From NCBI GenBank assembly GCA_002918705.1, contig PQKR01000002.1:558001-622000 (forward strand): a stretch of DNA of 64,000 nucleotides. Reading direction: 5' to 3'. This DNA comes from Escherichia sp. ESNIH1 (GTDB lineage Bacteria; Pseudomonadota; Gammaproteobacteria; Enterobacterales; Enterobacteriaceae). Shown here in pieces: positions 40,285 through 52,896 of the stretch; position 1 is the first letter of the stretch, and each line of letters begins with the position of its first letter. The notes under the pieces were generated by a model. The model had not been told where the DNA came from, ran no database searches, and saw only the letters and a list, made by a program, of their open reading frames with translations. Made by a program: the position numbers and the translations under genes.

Positions 40285-40314
40285 TCTCAATTTTTGACCC
40301 CGCCTTTTGATGCA

Positions 40315-40333
40315 AGAGAAACACTGTTTTATA
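40315..40333. promoter_or_regulatory. Candidate KdgR operator upstream of the RhiTN-like genes
   Basis: AGAGAAACACTGTTTTATA matches 14 of 19 positions of AATGAAACATTGTTTCATT. It lies 140 bases before the transporter start. The link of rhamnogalacturonide genes with KdgR control in plant-associated relatives supports it. Confidence 0.45.
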
Positions 40334-40472
40334 AATCAGTGACACACGTAGTGAGACTCTTTGTATTTTTGCCAATCGCGGCAGCGCAGTGGCAGAAAAA
40401 GAAAGGTTTCTCTGAGCGCATCCTCTTACTTTAGCCGTGTAAGTACTCCCAAAACAAAAAGGGTTGGCGGCA

Positions 40473-42059
40473 ATGAAAACACGTAAAATTGGACTGGCGA
40501 ACTATCTCGCCTATGGATCCGGTGACTTTTTGGGGGCCGGGACGACAGCGCTGACCGCTGCGTGGCTCCTCTACTTCTACACAACGTTTTGTGGTTTAAC
40601 GCCTATCGAGGCGACCTTCATCTTCGCTACCGCAAGGGTGCTGGATGCGGTCGTCAGTCCGCTGATGGGTTTCCTGACCGATAACTTCGGCTCGACCTGG
40701 CTGGGCAAGCGCTTTGGCCGCCGTAAGTTCTTTATCATGCTCGGCATCCCGTGCGTCTTTAGCTACTCCATTATGTGGGTCGGCGACATGGGCTTCTGGT
40801 ACTACCTGCTCACCTACCTGCTGTTCGATATCGTCTACACCATGATCCTCGTCCCCTACGAGACGCTGGTACCGGAGATGACCGACGACTTCAAACAGAA
40901 GACCAAGTTCTCCGGGGCGCGTATCGGCATGGCGCAGATGTCAGCGATCCTCGCCTCGTTCCTGCCGGGGATCCTGCTGACCCACTTTGGCAAAGACAAC
41001 CCGGTCTCCTTCTTCTATGCCAGCCTGGTCTTCTCGGTGCTCTGCGCCCTGATGCTGACCTTCGTCTGGTTCTTCACCTGGGAGCGCCCCCGTGAAGAGT
41101 GGACCGAAGCTGCCCTGCGTGCCGAAGAGGAGAAGAAACACCTGACCTTCCGGCAGAGCATGAGCCGCCTGTTCGTTGAGCTGAGTTCTACTCTGCGCAT
41201 TAAAATCTTCCGTCAGCATCTGGGTATGTACCTTGGGGGCTATATTGCCCAGGACGTCTTCAACGCCGTCTTTACCTACTACGTTGTCTTCGTCCTGATG
41301 CAGGAGGCGTCGCTGGCCTCTAACCTGCTCGGCACGATGGCTATCTTCCAGTTCATCGCCGTTATCGCCATGATCCCGCTCTGCATCCGCTTCGGACCCG
41401 CGCCGTCCTACCGGATGGTGGTCACGCTGTTTGGCTTAAGCTCCATCTCCTACGCCGTGCTCTACTATGCAGGTCTCAGCGACATCTACTCCTTGCTGCT
41501 GCTGGTCTCCGCCGTGGCGGGGCTCGGTCGCGGGGGCATCAACTACGTGCCGTGGAATACCTACACCTATATCTCCGACGTAGATGAAGTGATCACCGGT
41601 CAGCGTCGGGAAGGGATCTTCGCTGGCATCATGACCCTGACCCGTAAAGCCTCCCAGGCCGGGGCGGTGATGCTGGTAGGGATCGTCATGCAGGCCTCCG
41701 GCTTCGTCTCCGGTCAGAAAACGCAGCCGGAGTCGGTCAGCCACACCATTCTGATGATCCTCTGCTTCGGTACGGTGGCGGTGCTGCTCTGCGGTTTCCT
41801 GGTATCGCTGCGCTTTAAGCTGAATCTGAGAACTCACAGCGTGCTGCGGGAAGAGACGGCAAAAATGCGCCACTCTGGCCGCGTGATGCCAGAGACCGTC
41901 ACCCCGCAGGCGCGGGCCACCGTTGAGATGCTGGCGGGAATGCCTTACGAGTCGCTGTGGGGCAACAATAATATCGGCTATCTGAATCGTAACAAGCCTG
42001 CGGCGCCGTCGCTGAAAGATCGCCCTGGACATGAATTCAATACGCAAGAGGTTAAGTAA
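40473..42059 (+). CDS. GPH-family sugar symporter, probable rhamnogalacturonide transporter (RhiT-like)
   Basis: A 528-residue inner-membrane carrier with about 12 helices of the glycoside-pentoside-hexuronide:cation symporter family (MelB/TogT type). Landmarks: LANYLAYGSGDFLGAG, DAVVSPLMGFLTDNFGS with the cation-site aspartate, FGRRKFFIMLGIP and LVPYETLVPEMTDDFKQKTKFSGARIG. A hydrophilic tail of about 80 residues follows the last helix. ATG 40473 is preferred over TTG 40464. The hydrolase gene begins immediately after the stop. Oligogalacturonide (TogT) or another glycoside cannot be excluded as substrate. Confidence 0.8.
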   Translation: MKTRKIGLANYLAYGSGDFLGAGTTALTAAWLLYFYTTFCGLTPIEATFIFATARVLDAVVSPLMGFLTDNFGSTWLGKRFGRRKFFIMLGIPCVFSYSIMWVGDMGFWYYLLTYLLFDIVYTMILVPYETLVPEMTDDFKQKTKFSGARIGMAQMSAILASFLPGILLTHFGKDNPVSFFYASLVFSVLCALMLTFVWFFTWERPREEWTEAALRAEEEKKHLTFRQSMSRLFVELSSTLRIKIFRQHLGMYLGGYIAQDVFNAVFTYYVVFVLMQEASLASNLLGTMAIFQFIAVIAMIPLCIRFGPAPSYRMVVTLFGLSSISYAVLYYAGLSDIYSLLLLVSAVAGLGRGGINYVPWNTYTYISDVDEVITGQRREGIFAGIMTLTRKASQAGAVMLVGIVMQASGFVSGQKTQPESVSHTILMILCFGTVAVLLCGFLVSLRFKLNLRTHSVLREETAKMRHSGRVMPETVTPQARATVEMLAGMPYESLWGNNNIGYLNRNKPAAPSLKDRPGHEFNTQEVK

Positions 42060-43199
42060 ATGATTGTTTATCCTGTCAAACATAGCCCTTTACTCTGTCA
42101 ACCGGCGCGCTTTATTGCTCGTGATGAGCTGAAGGCACTGATCCAGAAGGTGACCCATAACCTGGTCAATATTCAGGATGCATCCGGTGAGTTTTTACTG
42201 CGACTAGACGACGGGCGCGTCATTGATACCAAAGGCTGGGCGGGCTGGGAGTGGACGCACGGCGTAGGGCTGTACGGCATGTATCAATACTATCGCCAGA
42301 CCGGCGATGAGACGATGCGGGAGATCATTGATAGCTGGTTCGCGGATCGCTTTGCCGAGGGCGCTACCACTAAAAACGTCAACACGATGGCGCCGTTCCT
42401 GACCCTGGCGTATCGCTATGAGGAGACCCGCAATCCGTCTTACCTGCCGTGGCTTGAGAGCTGGGCCGAATGGGCGATGAACGAGATGCCACGCACCACG
42501 CACGGCGGGATGCAGCACATCACCCTGGCGGAAGAGAACCACCAGCAGATGTGGGACGATACGCTGATGATGACCGTGCTGCCGCTGGCGAAAATCGGCA
42601 AGCTGCTTAATCGCCCGGAGTATGTTGAAGAGGCGGTGTATCAGTTCCTGCTGCACGTGCAGAACCTGATGGATCGCCAGACCGGTCTCTGGTTCCACGG
42701 CTGGAGCTACGAGGGCAACCACAACTTTGCTCAGGCGCGCTGGGCGCGGGGCAACAGTTGGCTGACCATTGTGATCCCGGACTTCCTCGAGCTGGTGGAT
42801 CTGCCGGAAAATAACGCCGTACGTCGCTACCTGGTACAGGTGCTGAATGCGCAGATCGCCGCTTTGGCGACGTATCAGGATGACAGCGGCCTGTGGCATA
42901 CCCTGCTCGACGATCCGCACTCCTACCTGGAGGCGTCGGCCACTGCCGGGTTCGCCTACGGTATTTTGAAAGCGGTGCGCAAGCGCTATGTCGGGCCAGA
43001 GTATGCTGAGGTCGCGGATAAAGCGATTAAGGGGATTGTGAATAACATTTCGCCGGAGGGAGAGCTGCTGCAAACCTCCTTCGGCACCGGGATGGGGTCT
43101 AACCTGGATTTCTACCGCAACATTCCGCTCACCTCGATGCCGTATGGCCAGGCGATGGCGATACTCTGTTTGACCGAGTACCTGCGGAAATACTTCTAA
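42060..43199 (+). CDS. GH105 unsaturated rhamnogalacturonyl/glucuronyl hydrolase (RhiN/YteR-like)
   Basis: A 379-residue cytosolic (alpha/alpha)6-barrel enzyme with no signal peptide. Diagnostic GH105 segments: GWAGWEWTHGVGLYGM, MWDDTLMMTVLPLA (catalytic Asp among D166/D167), FHGWSYEGNHNFAQARWARGNSW and YLEASATAGFAYGI. These enzymes remove the unsaturated uronic acid left by polysaccharide lyases from imported rhamnogalacturonan disaccharides. Start ATG is the base after the transporter stop, so the pair is an operon. A REP element follows. Confidence 0.85.
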   Translation: MIVYPVKHSPLLCQPARFIARDELKALIQKVTHNLVNIQDASGEFLLRLDDGRVIDTKGWAGWEWTHGVGLYGMYQYYRQTGDETMREIIDSWFADRFAEGATTKNVNTMAPFLTLAYRYEETRNPSYLPWLESWAEWAMNEMPRTTHGGMQHITLAEENHQQMWDDTLMMTVLPLAKIGKLLNRPEYVEEAVYQFLLHVQNLMDRQTGLWFHGWSYEGNHNFAQARWARGNSWLTIVIPDFLELVDLPENNAVRRYLVQVLNAQIAALATYQDDSGLWHTLLDDPHSYLEASATAGFAYGILKAVRKRYVGPEYAEVADKAIKGIVNNISPEGELLQTSFGTGMGSNLDFYRNIPLTSMPYGQAMAILCLTEYLRKYF

Positions 43200-43210
43200 G
43201 GTTTGCCGCT

Positions 43211-43281
43211 CCTGTAGGCCTGATAAGCGAAGCGCCATCAGGCGTTTTCCCCGGTGGCGCTGCGCTAACCGGGGCTACAGG
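43211..43281. repeat. REP/BIME-like palindromic pair
   Basis: Begins CCTGTAGGCCTGATAAGC and ends CCGGGGCTACAGG; two head-to-head units between the convergent hydrolase and argS genes. Nearly the same as the element at 46719. Confidence 0.85.
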
Positions 43282-43296
43282 AACCTTTAATGCTCT

Positions 43297-45030
43297 TTAC
43301 ATCCGTTCGACGGTTTCGATACCGAGAGTGTCCAGACCCGTTTTCAGCGTTTTGGCGGTCAGCTGCGCCAGCTTCAGACGGCTCAGGCGCGTCTCGTCGC
43401 TCTCAGCAGTCAGGATCGGGCAGTGCTCGTAGAAGCCAGAGAACAGACCAGCCAGATCGTAGAGGTAGCTGCACATCACGTGCGGCGTACCTTCCCGCGC
43501 AACCACGTTCAGCGTCTCTTCAAACTGCAGCAGACGCGCCGCCAGCTGGGCCTCGCGATCTTCAGTAATCACCACGTTGGCACTGGCCAGCACGCTCTCG
43601 TCAATTTCCGCTTTACGGAATACGGAGAGCACGCGGGTGTAAGCATACTGCATGTACGGCGCGGTATTGCCCTCAAAGGCCAGCATGTTATCCCAGTCGA
43701 AGATGTAGTCGGTGGTGCGGTTTTTAGAGAGATCCGCATACTTCACCGCGCCGATACCCACCGCATTAGCCAGCTTTTCCAGCTCGTCGGCAGGCATATC
43801 CGGGTTCTTCTCCGCCACCAGACGGCGGGCGCGCTCCAGCGCCTCGTCCAGCAGATCGGCGAGCTTCACGGTACCGCCCGCGCGGGTTTTGAACGGCTTG
43901 CCGTCTTTGCCCAGCATCATGCCGAACATGTGGTGCTCCAGCGGCACGCTCTCCGGCACGTAGCCCGCTTTGCGCACGATGGTCCACGCCTGCATCAGGT
44001 GCTGGTGCTGACGGGAGTCGATGTAGTAAAGCACGCGATCGGCATGCAGCGTCTCAAAGCGGTACTTGGCACAGGCGATATCGGTCGTGGTGTAGAGGTA
44101 GCCGCCATCCTTTTTCTGGATGATGACGCCCATCGGCTCACCCTCTTTATTTTTGTACTCATCGAGGAAGACCACGGTCGCGCCTTCGCTCTCTACTGCC
44201 AGCCCTTTGGCCTTCAGGTCGGCCACGATGCCCGGCAGCATCGGGTTATAGAGGCTTTCACCCATCACATCCTTGCTGGTCAGCGTCACGTTCAGACGAT
44301 CGTAGTTGGTCTGGTTCTGCGCCATAGTGATATCCACCAGCTTGCGCCACATCTGACGGCAGTACTCGTCGCCACCCTGGAGTTTCACCACGTAGCCACG
44401 GGCGCGCTCGGCAAAGGCTTCATCTTCGTCGTAGTGCTTTTTCGCTTCGCGATAGAACGCTTCGAGGTCCGCCAGCGCCATCTCACCCGCGTTCTCCTGC
44501 TGCTTAAGCTCCAGGAACGCAATCAGCATCCCAAACTGGGTGCCCCAGTCGCCGACGTGGTTGGCGCGGATCACGTTGTGACCCAGCAGCTCCAGGGTAC
44601 GCACGGAGGCGTCGCCGATGATGGTCGAGCGCAGATGGCCGACGTGCATCTCTTTGGCCACGTTCGGAGCAGAGTAGTCAACCACGATGGTCTGCGGCTC
44701 CGGGCGGGAGAGGCCCAGACGATTGGAGGTCAGCGCCTGGTTGACGTGCTCGGCCAGAAATGCCGGATCGAGGAAGATATTGATAAAGCCTGGCCCGGCG
44801 ATCTCAACCTTGCTGGCAATGCCGTTGAGGTCGAGGTGAGTCAGAACCTGCTCAGCAACCTGTCGCGGGGGCATGCCCAGTTTTTTTGCAACCGCCATCA
44901 CGCCATTGGCCTGGTAGTCACCAAACTGTACTTTTGCTGACTGACGAACCTGCGGCTCGCAATCCGCAGGCGCGCCTGCGGCAATCAGTGCCTGACTGAC
45001 TTTTTCTGAGAGAAGTGCCTGAATATTCAC
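43297..45030 (-). CDS. argS: Arginyl-tRNA synthetase
   Basis: Class I synthetase charging tRNA-Arg, 577 residues as in E. coli. Signature HIGH-like segment [21 protein letters not shown]-terminal additional domain, catalytic Rossmann domain and C-terminal helical anticodon domain ending [14 protein letters not shown] start at 45030. It stands alone, convergent with the accessory hydrolase. Confidence 0.98.
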   Translation of the reverse strand: MNIQALLSEKVSQALIAAGAPADCEPQVRQSAKVQFGDYQANGVMAVAKKLGMPPRQVAEQVLTHLDLNGIASKVEIAGPGFINIFLDPAFLAEHVNQALTSNRLGLSRPEPQTIVVDYSAPNVAKEMHVGHLRSTIIGDASVRTLELLGHNVIRANHVGDWGTQFGMLIAFLELKQQENAGEMALADLEAFYREAKKHYDEDEAFAERARGYVVKLQGGDEYCRQMWRKLVDITMAQNQTNYDRLNVTLTSKDVMGESLYNPMLPGIVADLKAKGLAVESEGATVVFLDEYKNKEGEPMGVIIQKKDGGYLYTTTDIACAKYRFETLHADRVLYYIDSRQHQHLMQAWTIVRKAGYVPESVPLEHHMFGMMLGKDGKPFKTRAGGTVKLADLLDEALERARRLVAEKNPDMPADELEKLANAVGIGAVKYADLSKNRTTDYIFDWDNMLAFEGNTAPYMQYAYTRVLSVFRKAEIDESVLASANVVITEDREAQLAARLLQFEETLNVVAREGTPHVMCSYLYDLAGLFSGFYEHCPILTAESDETRLSRLKLAQLTAKTLKTGLDTLGIETVERM

Positions 45031-45275
45031 CGGGATACCTTACGTTAACGACGCAGCGCGCAAAAAGCCGCCTGCGTCCGGGTGTTGATAAGTAAAGCCG
45101 GGAGTATACTGCAATTGCCTGCTGCCGTCAGCCCTGTCGGGACGCGGGTTTTGCGCAAATAACCGGCAAGCTAATCGTGAATAATCATTCATTTGCCAAC
45201 GGGGGCAATCGCCGTTTGGTGAGCGTCCGACAACAGGGTAAATTAGCGGCTTTGTGACAAATGAGGGCGTTAAAC

Positions 45276-45842
45276 ATGGCTGACTGGCAGACCATTGACG
45301 AATTGCATGATATTTCTGCGGATCTCCCGCGTTTTACGAAAGCGTTAACAGAACTTGCCACCCGGCTGGGGCTGGATATCGCGTCTCTGGAAGCCGATCA
45401 CATTTCGCTGCGCTGCCACCAGAATACGACGGCCGAGCGCTGGCGTCGCGGCTTTGAGCAGTGCGGCACGCTGCTCTCGGAGAACATTATTAACGGTCGG
45501 CCGATCTGCCTGTTTAAGCTGCACCAGCCTGTGACGGTGGCGCACTGGTGCTTTACGGTGGTAGAGCTGCCGTGGCCGGGCGAAAAACGCTACCCGCATG
45601 AAGGCTGGGAGCATATCGAGATCGTGCTCCCCGGCGAGCCGGAGACCCTTAATGCCCGGGCGCTGGCGCTGCTGGCGGATGAGGGGCTACGCCAGCCGGG
45701 GATCGTCGTTAAAACCAGCTCGCCAAAAGGGGAGCACGAGCGCCTGCCTAACCCCACGCTTGCCGTGACCGATGGCACGGTAACGGTGAAGTTTCACCCC
45801 TGGTCCATCGAGGCGATCGTGGCAAGCGAAAACGGCGCATAG
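45276..45842 (+). CDS. yecM: VOC-superfamily protein YecM
   Basis: A 188-residue cytosolic protein of the YecM family, whose structure resembles vicinal-oxygen-chelate/isomerase metal enzymes. Conserved segments: [35 protein letters not shown] and [20 protein letters not shown]; histidines and glutamates here are likely metal ligands. ATG 45276 with GAGGG eight bases before gives the E. coli length. Substrate unknown. Confidence 0.92.
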   Translation: MADWQTIDELHDISADLPRFTKALTELATRLGLDIASLEADHISLRCHQNTTAERWRRGFEQCGTLLSENIINGRPICLFKLHQPVTVAHWCFTVVELPWPGEKRYPHEGWEHIEIVLPGEPETLNARALALLADEGLRQPGIVVKTSSPKGEHERLPNPTLAVTDGTVTVKFHPWSIEAIVASENGA

Positions 45843-45859
45843 AACAGAGGAGGAAGAAA

Positions 45860-46606
45860 ATGGCTCTGCTGGAGATCTGCTGTTATAGCCAGGCGAGCGC
45901 TGAGACCGCACAGCTCAACGGGGCCGATCGCATTGAGCTTTGTGCGGCACCGAAAGAGGGCGGGTTGACGCCCTCACACGGCGTCCTGCGGCTGGTGCGC
46001 GAGACGGTGACGATCCCCGTGCACCCGATTATCCGCCCTCGCGGGGGTGACTTCTGCTATACCGATGACGAATTCAGCGCCATGCTTGACGACGTCAGGC
46101 TGATAGAAGCGCTTGGCTTTCCTGGCATGGTTATCGGGGTGCTGGATGAGGACGGCGGTGTCGATATGCCCCGTATGCAGCAAATAATGCAGGCTGCACA
46201 GGAGATGGCGGTGACTTTTCATCGCGCCTTTGATATGTGCAGAAATCCGCTGGAAGCCGTTGATAAACTAGCCGATCTTGGCGTTACGCGTATCCTCACC
46301 TCAGGACAAAAGGCGTCAGCGGAAAAAGGACTTTCATTAATTACGGAACTAAAAGCACGATCCGGTGCTCCAATCATTATGGCTGGTGCTGGTGTTCGAA
46401 CCAGCAACCTGCAACTGTTTCTGGATGCAGGGGTGGAGGAGGTGCACAGCTCCGCAGGAATGTGGACCCCGTCGCCCATGCGTTACCGTCAACAGGGATT
46501 GTCGATGTCATCTGACGCGCAGTCGGATGAGTATCTGCGCTATTGCGTGGACGGTGAAATTGTAGCGGAAATGAAAGCGATGATGACCCGTCATCGTGCG
46601 TTCTGA
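45860..46606 (+). CDS. cutC: CutC family protein
   Basis: A TIM-barrel protein of 248 residues: [57 protein letters not shown] and [11 protein letters not shown]. Once called a copper homeostasis protein; the copper phenotype attributed to E. coli cutC was later explained by loss of the sRNA MicL, which is encoded in its 3' part. Those RNA signals are also visible here. Follows yecM by 17 bases. Confidence 0.95.
   Translation: MALLEICCYSQASAETAQLNGADRIELCAAPKEGGLTPSHGVLRLVRETVTIPVHPIIRPRGGDFCYTDDEFSAMLDDVRLIEALGFPGMVIGVLDEDGGVDMPRMQQIMQAAQEMAVTFHRAFDMCRNPLEAVDKLADLGVTRILTSGQKASAEKGLSLITELKARSGAPIIMAGAGVRTSNLQLFLDAGVEEVHSSAGMWTPSPMRYRQQGLSMSSDAQSDEYLRYCVDGEIVAEMKAMMTRHRAF
46345..46373 (+). 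promoter_or_regulatory. Sigma-E promoter inside cutC
   Basis: GGAACTA at 46345-46351 and TCCAA at 46369-46373 with a 17-base spacer resemble the sigma-E elements GGAACTT and TCTGA/TCAAA. Expected start near 46380. Confidence 0.65.
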
Positions 46607-46689
46607 CCCTTTTTTACCGCACATCATGTCGCCCAATATGATGCTTGCTTTGTACCAGGCCCCTGCCATTTCAACAGGGGCCATTTTTT
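46380..46689 (+). ncRNA. micL: MicL sRNA from the 3' end of cutC
   Basis: From the predicted sigma-E start to the terminator end is about 310 bases, against 307 in E. coli MicL. In E. coli the transcript is trimmed to an approximately 80-nt 3' fragment that pairs with lpp mRNA and represses Lpp synthesis under envelope stress; the equivalent would be about 46610-46689. Assigned by promoter-terminator geometry and location. Confidence 0.72.
46658..46689 (+). terminator. Terminator of cutC/MicL
   Basis: GGCCCCTG, 9-base loop, CAGGGGCC, then ATTTTTTT. Confidence 0.93.
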
Positions 46690-46718
46690 TGCAAAAATTG
46701 CAGAAGTTTCGTAGCGCG

Positions 46719-46795
46719 TGTAGGCCTGATAAGCGCAGCGCCATCAGGCGTTTTCCCCGGTGGCGCTGCGCTTACCGGGGCTACAACTACAACTG
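46719..46795. repeat. REP/BIME-like palindromic pair
   Basis: Starts TGTAGGCCTGATAAGC and ends GCTTACCGGGGCTACAAC, between the convergent cutC and cmoB genes; nearly the same as the copy at 43211. Confidence 0.85.
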
Positions 46796-46809
46796 TATTG
46801 ATTAACGCG

Positions 46810-48957
<2,148 letters not shown>

Positions 48958-49008
48958 AGAAACTCCATTTAAGCCCGGAAAGGGTACGCCTCTATGATAG
49001 CGCCTGCG

Positions 49009-49827
49009 TCAGAAAAGAGAAGTTTGTTGCGGAATTGACGGCGCAGGCCCCACGGAGGGCACGGCGCGCCGCAGCGCTGCCCACAGGGTATCAACCAGCA
49101 CCGGCGCTTCGGCAATATCCGGCGTGTGCAGGAAAAGATAGGGCGTGGTGCTCTGCTCCCACAGGGCGAGCTTCTCCAGCCAGACGGCGAACAGGGCGCT
49201 GTTCTGCGCCATGTCGTCGCTGCCGATAAAGCGCACCATTGGATGCTGCGCCGTGACCACGGCGTGAACCGGCACCACAGGCTTCTTGCGCTGGGCTTCG
49301 ATCACCGCTTCGCTGCGGGGAAGGGCGCTGTGTACCGGACGGCTGTCGAGGATCACGCGGTTAACGCCGCGCGCATGCAGGCCCCGGTTGAGCTGCATCT
49401 CCGCGTCGCCCTTGGCGAAAAATGCCTGATGACGCACCTCAACGCCGTAGCGGAAATCCGCAGGCAGGGCGTCGAGGAACGCCCACAGAGCGGGCAGATC
49501 CTGCGGTGCAAAGGAGGCGGGCAGCTGGAGCCAGTACTGGCCAATCCGTTCCGCCAGCGGAGCCATACGGCTAAAAAACGCCTCGGTGAGATCGCTGCAC
49601 TGGCGCAGCCGCGCCTGGTGGGAAATGGTTGCCGGAAACTTAAAGCAGAAGCGAAAGCTATCGCTGGTCTGGGCGTGCCAGCGGGCAACGATATCGGCCT
49701 TCGGCAGAGCATACAGGGTAGTGTTGCCCTCCACGCAGTTAAAGTGGCGGGCATACGCTTCGAGATCGGTGATGCCAAGGCGCACCCACTTTGGGTGCGA
49801 CCACTGCGGGAGGCCAATATAGATCAT
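49009..49827 (-). CDS. yecE: DUF72 family protein YecE
   Basis: A 272-residue TIM-barrel-like DUF72 protein: [56 protein letters not shown]. No biochemical role is established. It overlaps yecD by four bases, forming a leftward pair. Confidence 0.93.
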   Translation of the reverse strand: MIYIGLPQWSHPKWVRLGITDLEAYARHFNCVEGNTTLYALPKADIVARWHAQTSDSFRFCFKFPATISHQARLRQCSDLTEAFFSRMAPLAERIGQYWLQLPASFAPQDLPALWAFLDALPADFRYGVEVRHQAFFAKGDAEMQLNRGLHARGVNRVILDSRPVHSALPRSEAVIEAQRKKPVVPVHAVVTAQHPMVRFIGSDDMAQNSALFAVWLEKLALWEQSTTPYLFLHTPDIAEAPVLVDTLWAALRRAVPSVGPAPSIPQQTSLF

Positions 49828-50390
49828 AGTGCGGTAAGGATCTCTTCGGTGCTGCGCACCCGGCCAATGCGCGGGAAGATATGCGTGAAGCTGCCCTGGT
49901 GCTGTTCGCTGCTGGCGGCGCTGCAGGCGTCTTCCACTACGATCAGGTTAAAGCCCAGCTCCCAGGCGTTGCGGGCGGTGGACTCAACGCCGATATTGGT
50001 GGAGATACCGCACAGCACGATGGTGTCGATCCCCCGGCGGCGCAGCTGTAGCTCCAGATCGGTGCCGTAGAAGGCGCCCCACTGGCGTTTAGTCACTTCG
50101 ATATCACCGTCGCGCTTGCCCAGCGCCACTGGATAGTGCCACCACTCTGGCGGCAGGGCATGGCCGCCGATGGGGGCGTCGACGGGCTGCTTGAGCGCCT
50201 CGGCGAAGTCCGCCGACCAGCCCACGCGTACCATCACTACCGGTGCGCCGCTTGCACGAAACTTCTCCGCCAGCCGAGCGGCGCGCCCAACAACCTCATC
50301 CGCCGTATGCGGACCGCCAGCAAACGGCAAAATGCCCTCCTGAAGATCGATAACCACAAGGGCAGTTGTTTTCGCGTTAAGTTCTGGCAT
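49824..50390 (-). CDS. yecD: Isochorismatase-like hydrolase YecD
   Basis: A 188-residue cysteine-hydrolase-superfamily protein. Catalytic triad candidates: aspartate in [11 protein letters not shown], lysine in [12 protein letters not shown], and nucleophile position [18 protein letters not shown] with the cysteine of VLCG. ATG 50390 (MPELNAKTT) with AGGAG upstream replaces the longer frame to 50456. Divergent from aspS. Substrate unknown. Confidence 0.93.
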   Translation of the reverse strand: MPELNAKTTALVVIDLQEGILPFAGGPHTADEVVGRAARLAEKFRASGAPVVMVRVGWSADFAEALKQPVDAPIGGHALPPEWWHYPVALGKRDGDIEVTKRQWGAFYGTDLELQLRRRGIDTIVLCGISTNIGVESTARNAWELGFNLIVVEDACSAASSEQHQGSFTHIFPRIGRVRSTEEILTAL

Positions 50391-50525
50391 GTTAGCTCCT
50401 GTCATATGCGTTATTTTGCCCATACAGTAAGCGTAAACGGCGTTAACCCGGGGCACAAATTTTGTTAATTTTTGTGAGAGACCCTAATTAGCGGACAGCA
50501 ATCGCCCGTCTGCGTGGTCTGGCTC

Positions 50526-50554
50526 TTATCGTCTGGAAGAATTTCCAGTATAAT
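50526..50554 (+). promoter_or_regulatory. aspS promoter
   Basis: Consensus TATAAT at 50549-50554, weak -35 TTATCG at 50526-50531, 17-base spacer; about 100 bases before aspS. Confidence 0.6.
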
Positions 50555-50656
50555 AGCCCCCTTTTTTTCATCCAGTTGTGACATTCAGCTCGCGCTGCGT
50601 CGTCGTGGCTGCAAGGCAGGCGACAAACGGCCTGCGGCTAAGTTAAGGGATATCTC

Positions 50657-52429
50657 ATGCGTACAGAATATTGCGGACAGCTTCGACTGTCCCACGAGGG
50701 GCAGCAGGTGACTCTGTGTGGTTGGGTCAACCGCCGCCGCGATCTCGGCAGCCTGATCTTTATCGATATGCGCGATCGTGAAGGTATCGTGCAGGTGTTC
50801 TTCGATCCGGATCGCGCAGATGCGTTAAAGCTGGCCTCTGAACTGCGTAATGAGTTCTGCATCCAGGTCACCGGCACCGTGCGTCGCCGTGACGATAAAA
50901 ATATCAACAGCGATATGGCTACCGGCGAGATTGAAGTGCTGGCCTCCGATCTGACCATCATCAACCGTTCAGATTCGCTGCCGCTCGACTCTAACCACGT
51001 CAACACCGAAGAGGCGCGTCTCAAGTACCGCTATCTGGATCTGCGTCGCCCGGAGATGGCCAACCGCCTGAAAACCCGCGCGAAGATCACCAGCTTCGTG
51101 CGTCGTTTCATGGACGATCACGGCTTCCTCGACATCGAAACGCCGATGCTGACCAAGGCCACCCCGGAAGGGGCGCGTGACTATCTGGTTCCAAGCCGCG
51201 TGCACAAGGGCAAATTCTACGCCCTGCCGCAGTCCCCGCAGCTGTTTAAGCAGCTGCTGATGATGTCCGGCTTTGACCGCTACTACCAGATCGTAAAATG
51301 CTTCCGCGATGAAGACCTGCGTGCGGATCGCCAGCCTGAATTTACCCAGATCGACGTTGAGACCTCTTTCATGACCGCACCGCAAGTGCGTGAGGTGATG
51401 GAAGCCCTGGTGCGTCAGCTGTGGCAGGCCACTATCAACGTGGACCTGGGCGACTTCCCGGTGATGACCTTTGCCGAGGCCGAGCGCCGCTACGGCTCTG
51501 ACAAGCCAGACCTGCGTAACCCGATGGAGCTGGTGGACGTTGCCGACCTGCTGAAAAGCGTTGAGTTCGCCGTATTTGCTGGTCCGGCCAACGATGCCAA
51601 AGGCCGCGTGGCTGCCCTGCGCGTGCCGGGCGGTGCGGCCCTGAGCCGTAAGCAGATTGACGACTACGGCAACTTTATTAAGATCTACGGCGCAAAAGGG
51701 CTGGCCTATATTAAGGTCACCGAGCGTGCGAAGGGCCTGGAAGGCATCACCAGCCCGGTGGCGAAGTTCCTGAACGCTGAGATCATCGACGCGATTCTGG
51801 AGCGTACCGGCGCGCAGGATGGCGACATGATCTTCTTCGGCGCGGACAACCGCAAAGTGGTTGCCGACGCGATGGGCGCGCTGCGCCTGAAGCTGGGTAA
51901 AGATCTGAGCATCACCGACGAGACGAAGTGGGCGCCGCTGTGGGTGATCGACTTCCCGATGTTCGAAGAGGATGGCGAAGGCGGCCTGACCGCGATGCAC
52001 CACCCGTTCACTGCCCCGAGCAACATGACCCCGGAAGAGCTGAAGGCCGCGCCGGAAACGGCTATCGCTAACGCCTACGATATGGTCATCAACGGCTATG
52101 AAGTGGGCGGCGGTTCAGTGCGTATTCACCGCGGTGAAATGCAGCAGACGGTGTTTGGCATCCTCGGCATTACCGAGCAGGAGCAGCGCGAGAAGTTCGG
52201 CTTCCTGCTCGACGCCCTGAAGTACGGTACGCCGCCGCACGCGGGCCTGGCCTTCGGTCTCGATCGCCTGACCATGCTGCTGACCGGCACCGATAACATT
52301 CGTGACGTGATCGCCTTCCCGAAAACCACCGCTGCCGCCTGCCTGATGACCGAAGCGCCAAGCTTCGCCAACCAGGCCGCGCTGACCGAGCTGGGTATCG
52401 AAGTGATCAAAAAGGCTGAGAATAGCTAA
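50657..52429 (+). CDS. aspS: Aspartyl-tRNA synthetase
   Basis: Class IIb synthetase charging tRNA-Asp, 590 residues. N-terminal OB-fold anticodon domain ([20 protein letters not shown]), class II motif 2 ([18 protein letters not shown]) and motif 3 ([13 protein letters not shown]), plus the bacterial GAD insertion domain between them. Its stop overlaps the nudB start by one base. Confidence 0.98.
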   Translation: MRTEYCGQLRLSHEGQQVTLCGWVNRRRDLGSLIFIDMRDREGIVQVFFDPDRADALKLASELRNEFCIQVTGTVRRRDDKNINSDMATGEIEVLASDLTIINRSDSLPLDSNHVNTEEARLKYRYLDLRRPEMANRLKTRAKITSFVRRFMDDHGFLDIETPMLTKATPEGARDYLVPSRVHKGKFYALPQSPQLFKQLLMMSGFDRYYQIVKCFRDEDLRADRQPEFTQIDVETSFMTAPQVREVMEALVRQLWQATINVDLGDFPVMTFAEAERRYGSDKPDLRNPMELVDVADLLKSVEFAVFAGPANDAKGRVAALRVPGGAALSRKQIDDYGNFIKIYGAKGLAYIKVTERAKGLEGITSPVAKFLNAEIIDAILERTGAQDGDMIFFGADNRKVVADAMGALRLKLGKDLSITDETKWAPLWVIDFPMFEEDGEGGLTAMHHPFTAPSNMTPEELKAAPETAIANAYDMVINGYEVGGGSVRIHRGEMQQTVFGILGITEQEQREKFGFLLDALKYGTPPHAGLAFGLDRLTMLLTGTDNIRDVIAFPKTTAAACLMTEAPSFANQAALTELGIEVIKKAENS

Positions 52430-52872
52430 TGGCATTTAAGTGTCCGGTCTCTGTTCTTGTCGTGATCTACGCCCAGGACACGAAACGGGTGCTGATGCTA
52501 CAACGGCGCGACGATCCCGCTTTTTGGCAGTCGGTTACCGGCAGCCTTGAAGAGGGGGAAACCGCGCTGCAGGCCGCCGCGCGTGAAGTAAAGGAAGAGG
52601 TCGCCATCGACGTTGCAGCAGAGCAACTGACCTTGATCGACTGTCAGCGCACGGTTGAGTTTGAAATTTTTATGCATTTACGTCATCGCTATGCGCCGGG
52701 TATTGAGCGCAACACGGAATCGTGGTTCTGTCTTGCGCTGCCTCACGAGCGGGAGATTGTGTTCACTGAGCACCTGACCTACCGCTGGGTCGATGCGGCG
52801 GATGCCGCCCTTATGACCAAGTCGTGGAGCAACCGGCAGGCGATTGAAGAGTTTGTAATTAACGCCGCCTGA
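52429..52872 (+). CDS. nudB: Dihydroneopterin triphosphate diphosphatase NudB
   Basis: A Nudix hydrolase of 147 residues acting early in folate synthesis, removing diphosphate from dihydroneopterin triphosphate. The Nudix box is GSLEEGETALQAAAREVKEEV (given as positions about 38-58) with the conserved REVKEE glutamates. Coupled to aspS. Confidence 0.96.
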   Translation: MAFKCPVSVLVVIYAQDTKRVLMLQRRDDPAFWQSVTGSLEEGETALQAAAREVKEEVAIDVAAEQLTLIDCQRTVEFEIFMHLRHRYAPGIERNTESWFCLALPHEREIVFTEHLTYRWVDAADAALMTKSWSNRQAIEEFVINAA

Positions 52873-52896
52873 GAAGGCGCTTTTGGAGAATTTTTT

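Noticed and set aside
43423-44940. 505-codon open frame opposite argS
   Set aside because: It is the antisense shadow of a conserved GC-rich gene, with skewed residue composition and no recognisable domain.
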